12,607 nt of DNA from contig JASAOO010002943.1 of assembly GCA_030849075.1 (NCBI GenBank), positions 1-12,607 of the forward strand, written 5' to 3'. The stretch is from Zelonia costaricensis (lineage: Eukaryota > Euglenozoa > Kinetoplastea > Trypanosomatida > Trypanosomatidae). This document shows positions 7,546 through 12,607 of the stretch, one piece after another; positions within the stretch are counted from its first letter, which is position 1; each line of letters starts with the position of its first letter. The translations under genes were made by a program, and so were the position numbers. The notes under the pieces were generated by a model. The model had not been told where the DNA came from. It did not search any database and was given only the letters and a program-made list of their open reading frames with translations.

Positions 7546-10491
7546 TCAAAGCAGTGCGGAGCTCAGACGCAGGGTGTGCACGTAACCGCTCCCCGTGCTG
7601 GCGAACAGCCACTGTCCATCGCGCGAGAAGAAGACGGCGCAGATGGCGGCCCCAACGACATCGGCCTGCCCCAGCGACGCCGCCGCCGCGTCCTCGCCAT
7701 CCACAAGGTCCGCTTCGTCCTCGTCCCCGCCGAGCCCAAAGGCCGCCGCCGCACCACCACCGCCGCCGCCCATCGCCCCTGCACTTGCCCCAGCCCCCGC
7801 GTCCCCCGACCCCGGCATCACCCACAGCACACCGTCCGAGGTCGCGTTCCCGCGAGCGCGGCGGCCCGCATCGCGCAGCGACACCGTTGCGACCGGCGTG
7901 ATGATGCTGACGCTGACAGACCACACCGTGACGAGGCCGCTCGCGTCGCCGGCGGCGAGGATGCCCGGCCGCGTCGGCGACCAGCACACGCTCGTCACGG
8001 CAGACGAGAAGCCCTCCAGAGGGACAACGGAGCGGTCGAACCAGGCAACGCAGCTGCCGTCCGTGGCAGCAGACACGACGCAGTCGCGTCCGCGCAGCCC
8101 GTGCGTGGAGGTCTGCAGCGCCATGGAAACGACGCGGCCACGGTGCGGGTGGGGGGCGGCAGCGGCAGTGGACGCACCCGGCGGCGGCGACGCCGCCACA
8201 CTGCGGCGAAGGCCCGACATGGAGGAGTGCGAGAGGCTGGCGTGCTCGGAGCCGCCGGGCACCTCCGGCGAGGCGGTCGCCGTAACGTCCAGGGTCTTGA
8301 TCACCGTCGACGACGTTGGCAGCGGGCGGGGCGGTCCGTAGTACTGCAGTTCAATCGACTTGGCGTCGCGGTTAGCGCCAACGAGCAGGGCTCCAGAGGT
8401 CGTGCCAATGAACACCTTCGTCATCGCGTCCGTGCCGGGCCGCTCCACAAACTGCGCGGCCACGCCGATGCTGCCCATTGGGCGGATGCCGAGGTAGGAC
8501 AGGCACGACGCGGTGGGGTGCAGCGGCTGCCACGCCGGCCACGTGCAGACCTTCCCCTCCTGGCTGATCGAGTAGAGATGGTGACAGCTGGCATCGCCGT
8601 GGATGGCCATGCGCAGGATCGGCGCCTGATGCGCCTGCGGGGACGGGAAGGACGAGTGCGCCGGGCGCTGCGGGGGCAGCAGAAGAGTTGTCGTGGTGCC
8701 GGTTGTGGCGAGCGCCCGCTCCGACAGCCGGCGCGGCTCCACCTGCGACCACGCCTGCCCCATCGACCACTGCACGATCCGCCCGCACCGCGTCCCGCCC
8801 AGCAGGGTGGACGGCTGGAAGGGATGGGCGAGCAGCGTCGTCACCTCCGAGTCGCACACCAGTGGGAGCACGACCGTGACGTAGTCGGCAGCGCCATCGC
8901 CCGCGACCGCGCCGGCGGCGGCAGCAGTAGCAGCGGCAACAGAAGCCGTGCGGCCGCTGTTCCTGTCCCCCGCCGCGTTGGGGGAGGCCGCGGCCGCCAC
9001 ACCTCCGGCGTCACCCGCCGCCGCAGCTGCGCCCGCGAACGGCCCCTCGTTTCGTGGGACAGTGTTGGGTGGAAGCGGCACCACAAACCAGGCCAGCACG
9101 AGCCCCGGCGCCGACTTGGCCACGCGCAGCGCGGCGTCCATCGTGGAGCCTGGCACGGCCGCCGCCGGCGCAGCGGAGGCGCAGCCCCACGGGTAGCCGC
9201 ACTCCATCGAAGCCCGTACCCCAGCCGCCGCAGCCGCAGCCGCAGCGGAGCCGGGTGGGGCCGCCGCCGCCAGGCCCCGCGGCGGTGAGGCCTGCGGCTG
9301 GCCGGCGAAGGAGCCCGTAAAGCCGAGAGAGGAAAGCGGGTCGCCGTCCGCGTTGGAGGCGGCTGCGCCGGCGCGCATGTCGTACCCAAACGCATCCCCA
9401 GTGACCATCAGCCCGCCGACCCCACCGCCACCAACACCGCCAGCGGCTGCCCCACCGCCACCCGCTGCAGATCCTGACACTCCGGATCCAGCGCCCGCGG
9501 AGCCGTACGCCGCCGCCACGCACACGGACCACACCGGCGCACCCTCGCTCTCCGCCGCCGCAGCGTCCTCGCGGTGACCTTGCGGGTGTTGGCTGGCCGC
9601 CGACACGCCGTGGTAGGGCACAAGGCAGGCGGTGGCATCGAGCACGACGCGCCGGCGACTCTCCTCCGCCGAGCCGCCGCTTCCACCGTCGCCCAGCAGC
9701 ACCGATGGGTTGAAGATGCACGCTGGCTGTGTCGTGGCGGACGCGGCACCACCAGCACCGCCAACACCGCGTGCGCTGTGGTGCAAGAGACCCCAACCGC
9801 CGCTCGTCGTCATGACGGCGGTTGCCGGCGGTGACGCCGCCGGTCGCGGAGTCATGGGCGCGTCCACGGGGGGGCGGAGGGTCGCTCGATGCGCGGCGGG
9901 AGCGGCGCCAGCAGCCGCAGCCGCAGCAGTCGGGCTCGGCACCCCGTCCTTGCGCACGTGCAGCACTTGAATGTGCTGCGGCGAGGCAGCGGCAGGCGGA
10001 ATCGATGACGAGGCCGCGGGGGCGGCTGCCGTCTGTGTGGGTTGCGGCGACACTTGCGCCTTGGACGAGAAGGAGGACGGGTCCACGTGCTTGCCGCTCG
10101 GCGTGCCCGTGCGCACGCGCTGCGGGGCCGGTATCGTAGGCGACGCAACCGCCACCGGTGAGCTGGCCATCTTCGCTGTCGTCGACCCCGATAGACGCCG
10201 GGTTGTGGCCGCCGTGGCCGGCGCGCCCGCAGCGCCACTTGCGCGGGGTGACGGCGCCGTTGGCAGGGCGGAAATCGACTTGGGCGACGTCAGCGGGGTG
10301 ATGCCCGTCGCGAGGGCTGTGCTCGGTGGCGACGCCGTGCCCGCCGGGCCGCTCGGCAGGGAGGCGCTCGAGGTGGGACTGCCGTCCGTGTTTGAGACGC
10401 GGCCCGACATGTACTGCTCCACGACCTGCTGCTTCGCCTGCCGCGCCGCCCGCAGCGCCTCGAGCTGCTTCCGCTTCTTTGCGAGGTCCAT
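7546..10491 (-). CDS. Cytoplasmic dynein intermediate chain (WD40)
   Basis: A 981-residue protein, longer than the roughly 600-650 residues of animal cytoplasmic dynein intermediate chains. This subunit links dynein heavy chains to light chains and to dynactin or NudE. Seen: residues 1-26 form a basic predicted helix (KKRKQLEALRAARQAKQQ) like the p150Glued/NudE-binding N-terminus of cytoplasmic chains. PTQT at 151-154 matches the LC8-binding TQT motif at a similar place in the family. The WD40 propeller covers about 316-981: blade 2 VTTLLAHPFQPSTLLGG...RIVQW (550-575), blade 3 ILRMAIHG...LYSISQEGKVCTW (625-651), blade 5 VVSAATDGSCVAWF (805-818), blade 6 VTSVCWSPTRPGILAAGDAS...VTVW (832-857), and a last blade FFSRDGQWLFASTGSGYVHT (954-973). 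Blade 1 appears split by an Ala/Gly insertion (about 330-460). Residues 30-280 are Ala/Pro/Ser-rich. The ATG is fixed by an in-frame TGA two codons upstream and an acceptor 19 nt before it. The axonemal alternative is less likely given the N-terminus. Confidence 0.9.
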   Translation of the reverse strand: MDLAKKRKQLEALRAARQAKQQVVEQYMSGRVSNTDGSPTSSASLPSGPAGTASPPSTALATGITPLTSPKSISALPTAPSPRASGAAGAPATAATTRRLSGSTTAKMASSPVAVASPTIPAPQRVRTGTPSGKHVDPSSFSSKAQVSPQPTQTAAAPAASSSIPPAAASPQHIQVLHVRKDGVPSPTAAAAAAGAAPAAHRATLRPPVDAPMTPRPAASPPATAVMTTSGGWGLLHHSARGVGGAGGAASATTQPACIFNPSVLLGDGGSGGSAEESRRRVVLDATACLVPYHGVSAASQHPQGHREDAAAAESEGAPVWSVCVAAAYGSAGAGSGVSGSAAGGGGAAAGGVGGGGVGGLMVTGDAFGYDMRAGAAASNADGDPLSSLGFTGSFAGQPQASPPRGLAAAAPPGSAAAAAAAAGVRASMECGYPWGCASAAPAAAVPGSTMDAALRVAKSAPGLVLAWFVVPLPPNTVPRNEGPFAGAAAAAGDAGGVAAAASPNAAGDRNSGRTASVAAATAAAAGAVAGDGAADYVTVVLPLVCDSEVTTLLAHPFQPSTLLGGTRCGRIVQWSMGQAWSQVEPRRLSERALATTGTTTTLLLPPQRPAHSSFPSPQAHQAPILRMAIHGDASCHHLYSISQEGKVCTWPAWQPLHPTASCLSYLGIRPMGSIGVAAQFVERPGTDAMTKVFIGTTSGALLVGANRDAKSIELQYYGPPRPLPTSSTVIKTLDVTATASPEVPGGSEHASLSHSSMSGLRRSVAASPPPGASTAAAAPHPHRGRVVSMALQTSTHGLRGRDCVVSAATDGSCVAWFDRSVVPLEGFSSAVTSVCWSPTRPGILAAGDASGLVTVWSVSVSIITPVATVSLRDAGRRARGNATSDGVLWVMPGSGDAGAGASAGAMGGGGGGAAAAFGLGGDEDEADLVDGEDAAAASLGQADVVGAAICAVFFSRDGQWLFASTGSGYVHTLRLSSALL
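9223..9246 (-). repeat. Polyalanine-coding GCN repeat inside the dynein gene
   Basis: Imperfect GCTGCG-type hexamer repeat encoding eight consecutive alanines (residues 416-423), within the larger Ala/Gly-rich insertion that splits the first WD blade (about 9112-9504). Confidence 0.85.
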
Positions 10492-10510
10492 GCCTCAGAC
10501 GGACGCCGCA

Positions 10511-10528
10511 CTGAAAGAAAGGGGGGAG
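10511..10528 (-). promoter_or_regulatory. Proximal trans-splice acceptor of the dynein gene
   Basis: Coding strand CTCCCCCCTTTCTTTCAG is a textbook polypyrimidine tract and acceptor, with the AG at 10512-10511. It leaves a 19-nt 5' UTR before the ATG at 10491. Confidence 0.65.
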
Positions 10529-10548
10529 CGTGAGCGAGAGCGGCGTGG

Positions 10549-10583
10549 CTGATGCGCAACGCGGAAAGGAAAGGGGGGAGAAG
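10549..10583 (-). promoter_or_regulatory. Distal alternative trans-splice acceptor of the dynein gene
   Basis: A 21-nt pure pyrimidine run (10583-10563) is followed by GCGTTGCGCATCAG, with the AG at 10550-10549. Use of this site would give a 57-nt 5' UTR containing no ATG before the start codon. Confidence 0.5.
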
Positions 10584-11940
10584 CGAGGCGAGGCTGGCCG
10601 ACACTAACTCGTCGGTGTTGTCGAGTGGGCCCGCCGCGGAGCACAGGTGAGAGAAACTGGAAGGTCTCACACGACAACAAAGCTCTATCTGCGTTGATCG
10701 CAGTGTCAATTTGCTGGTCGTCTTGCGTGCGGACGTCACGGCAGGCGACGTAGCGCGCAAGGAAGAAGAAGAAAAGGCACTGGCGCAGAATAGCAGCAGC
10801 AGGCAGGGCGTCTCGTGCACACGGAGCCGATCGAAGACGTACGAGCGGGTCGGACAGGTGAAGGGAAGAAATGGCGATGGAGGGGGGAGAAGGACGCGAC
10901 GGATGAGGCGAGCGCGTGTGCGTGCGGGTGCGCGGACGCGTCTTGATGTGTCTAAGCTCGTTGTATGAGCCGAGCTAGGGAACCTGCTGCAGCACGTACC
11001 TTGACGCAGACCGGAGGCTTTTCAGGGCGCACGAGCTTCAGCGAAGAAGAAGGGCGTGTGGGAGTGACGAGGGGGAAGCGAGAGAGAGTCAACGAATGGG
11101 AAAAAAAGGCACCAGAAAGGCACGGCATGCAAGATAATCTGTACGCTGCGGGGGGTGGAGGCGTGAAGGAGGAGGATGTGCAGGTGAAGCATGACAGCCA
11201 AGCGCGTGTCGCACGTTGTCTGCGAAGCAGCAAGGCATCGGCTTGTGGCGGGACCCTCCACAAAGCGTCTGGCCGCATGCCTCCATGTTACACAAGTCTG
11301 CAAGACCACATCTCCAGCATCCGGCGAGAGCCATCACACCCCGCCAGGAGCGGGAAAAAGAGGTCACACAAGAGCGACTGATTTGACGCGCAACGTTTTT
11401 TTCCGGTTTTGTTCATTTGACCGTTGCTTGAAAGTGCGTCGCCAACGGCGGGGCTCCTGCGCGGTCGAGGTCGCGGCATCGCAGTGCTACGCCGTGAGAA
11501 CGCAGTCGACGCACACAAGTGGCACCAGCACGACGCAAATAAGGTCTCTCGCACACGCGCGCCGTACGCCGTCATCTACAACTCCACCACGTACTGTACT
11601 CGCACACAGCAAAAAAAAAAGAGAGCGAAGAGGCACACATCTATGAGACTACATGCCATCACGGCACGCCACGCTGAACCATCCTCGTCGTCGCGCGTCG
11701 ACGCCCCTCTCTACATTGATCGGCAAAAACGGCCTCGGGCCAGCGCGCTCCGCCCCCCCCCCCCTCTGTGCAGCACACACGAGGTGAAACTGCGGCACGT
11801 AACGGCCTGCGCAGGCGTCTTCCGTGACGCACGGTGTACGTGGAATCTGCAGCTGCTAGCAGCCACACCACTGGCAAAAAAAAAACTCCACCGAAGTCCG
11901 AGATTGGACAACAACAAAACGCAACGAGCGCACTGTCAAA

Positions 11941-12007
11941 GCCACACGGGGGGGGGGACTCGAACCAAACTCACACATCGGCACCAGACGCCTACCCCTG
12001 CGTGGGC
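11941..12007 (-). other. Hairpin with a tRNA box-B-like sequence
   Basis: The minus strand has GGTTCGAGTCC (11966-11956), an exact match to the Pol III box B consensus GGTTCGANTCC. The flanks 12007-12000 (GCCCACGC) and 11947-11941 (GTGTGGC) can pair over seven positions with one bulged C and one G-U, followed by GGGG pairing into the adjacent C-run. A TTTT occurs downstream. No cloverleaf fits, so this is recorded as a structure and not as a tRNA gene. Confidence 0.25.
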
Positions 12008-12100
12008 CATATGCGACAAGGAGAAAAGGGAAGAACAGAAGAAACAAATCCGGTTTCTCACGAAGCACCATACACAACATCGACACGAGCTTACCAGTGT

Positions 12101-12607
12101 CTACGTCGCGTTATTGGGCAGCGCTGTCAACGCCTTCCGTGTCACGTTGAACCGCTCCTCCACGGGCACCTTCACCGCCGCGCCCGGAGCCTCCTCCGCC
12201 TCATCCTGCTGATTCTCCCTCCTCGCCTCGAAGCGGGCATCGAGCATCCGGCGCTCCGTCTCCGACGCAAGATACCCAGACCGCAGCTTTGCCTTGTCCT
12301 TCTCCAGCTTCCGCTTTAACGCCAGCGCCGAAGCCAGCTCCCCTACGACGCGATGCAGTTCTGCATCAGACGCTGCTTCCGCAGCCTCCGCTGTACGAAG
12401 CACCTCATCCTGCTCCTTCATTGCCCGCTCGAGCTCCGCGGCCTTTGCGCTCTCAACAGTTACCGCGGCTTCCGCCTGCGCGCACCGGCTACGCAGGCGC
12501 TCCTTCTCCGCGTTGGCCCCCTCGATCTGCTGGTTGGCCTCCTCCAGCTGGCCGCGCAGCGCCTCGTTGTCGGCGTGGGCCGCGTCCGCCTCCGAGCCCT
12601 TCTCCTC
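12101..12607 (-). CDS. C-terminal part of a coiled-coil protein (5' end outside window)
   Basis: The frame is open from the right edge to a TAG at 12103-12101, giving 168 residues. The window ends exactly on a codon boundary. The visible part is almost wholly Glu/Ala/Lys/Arg/Gln with spaced Leu, for example ALRGQLEEANQQIEGANAEK, then LKRKLEKDKAKLRSGYLASE, then RMLDARFEARRENQQDEAEE. This pattern suggests a long alpha-helical coiled coil. It ends with a short non-helical tail, KVPVEERFNVTRKALTALPN. An internal Met at 12421 is not the start, because the same composition continues upstream without a break. Such segments occur in many trypanosomatid cytoskeletal, kinesin-tail and Golgi-tether proteins, and no family can be chosen from this part. 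It lies about 1.6 kb upstream of the dynein gene on the same strand. Confidence 0.8.
   Translation of the reverse strand, partial: EEKGSEADAAHADNEALRGQLEEANQQIEGANAEKERLRSRCAQAEAAVTVESAKAAELERAMKEQDEVLRTAEAAEAASDAELHRVVGELASALALKRKLEKDKAKLRSGYLASETERRMLDARFEARRENQQDEAEEAPGAAVKVPVEERFNVTRKALTALPNNAT

Larger units (their letters stand above)
10492..12100. other. Intergenic spacer between the coiled-coil and dynein genes
   Basis: About 1.6 kb, holding the 3' UTR of the coiled-coil gene and the 5' region of the dynein gene. It includes homopolymer runs (C-run at 11753-11764, G-run at 11948-11957, A-runs near 11610 and 11877-11885) and a somewhat AT-richer patch around 11385-11440. Open frames on both strands encode Arg/Ser/Thr/His-rich peptides with no domain. 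A hairpin containing a box-B-like motif at 11941-12007 is the only structured element noticed. Confidence 0.65.

Noticed and set aside
7462..9288. 608-codon open frame on the plus strand
   Set aside because: Antisense to the dynein intermediate chain. Its peptide is Arg/Gly/Ala/His low-complexity and shows no fold.
11956..11966. A canonical tRNA gene around the box-B match
   Set aside because: The T-stem would be TTTGG against CCCCC with only two pairs, five extra C's separate it from the acceptor-like strand, and no D or anticodon arm can be drawn.

Overview
The window looks like nuclear DNA of a trypanosomatid protozoan, most likely Leishmaniinae (Leishmania, Leptomonas, Crithidia or a relative). 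The evidence is GC-rich DNA, uninterrupted genes all on one strand, intergenic spacers of 1.3-1.7 kb full of CA/GT microsatellites and pyrimidine tracts on the coding strand, and a pyrimidine tract plus AG shortly before each visible start codon, as expected for spliced-leader trans-splicing. The species cannot be fixed from the sequence alone.

All five supported genes are on the minus strand, so transcription runs right to left through part of one polycistronic unit. In that order they are: (1) the last 168 residues of a coiled-coil protein (12607-12101); (2) a cytoplasmic dynein intermediate chain with a dynactin/NudE-type N-terminal helix, an LC8-type TQT motif and a C-terminal WD40 propeller (10491-7546); (3) a protein with three cold-shock domains and a probable mitochondrial presequence (6095-4692); (4) a Tubby-domain protein with a proline-rich N-terminus (3346-1778); (5) the first 23 codons of an unidentified gene leaving the window on the left (71-1).

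The four spacers (72-1777, 3347-4691, 6096-7545, 10492-12100) hold UTRs, candidate trans-splice acceptors, microsatellites, G-runs and one odd hairpin with a box-B-like sequence. I found no convincing extra gene in them. Very long open frames occur opposite the genes and in the spacers because stop codons are rare in this GC-rich sequence. They are judged to be shadows.

Genes in a trypanosomatid polycistron are usually functionally unrelated. Dynein intermediate chain and Tubby proteins both have links to microtubule or flagellar trafficking, but their proximity alone shows no common pathway. No mobile element, CRISPR array, rRNA or canonical tRNA was seen. The most notable content is protein architecture (a dynein intermediate chain with a split first blade, a triple cold-shock protein, a divergent Tubby domain) and dinucleotide repeats placed at splice acceptors and a start codon.
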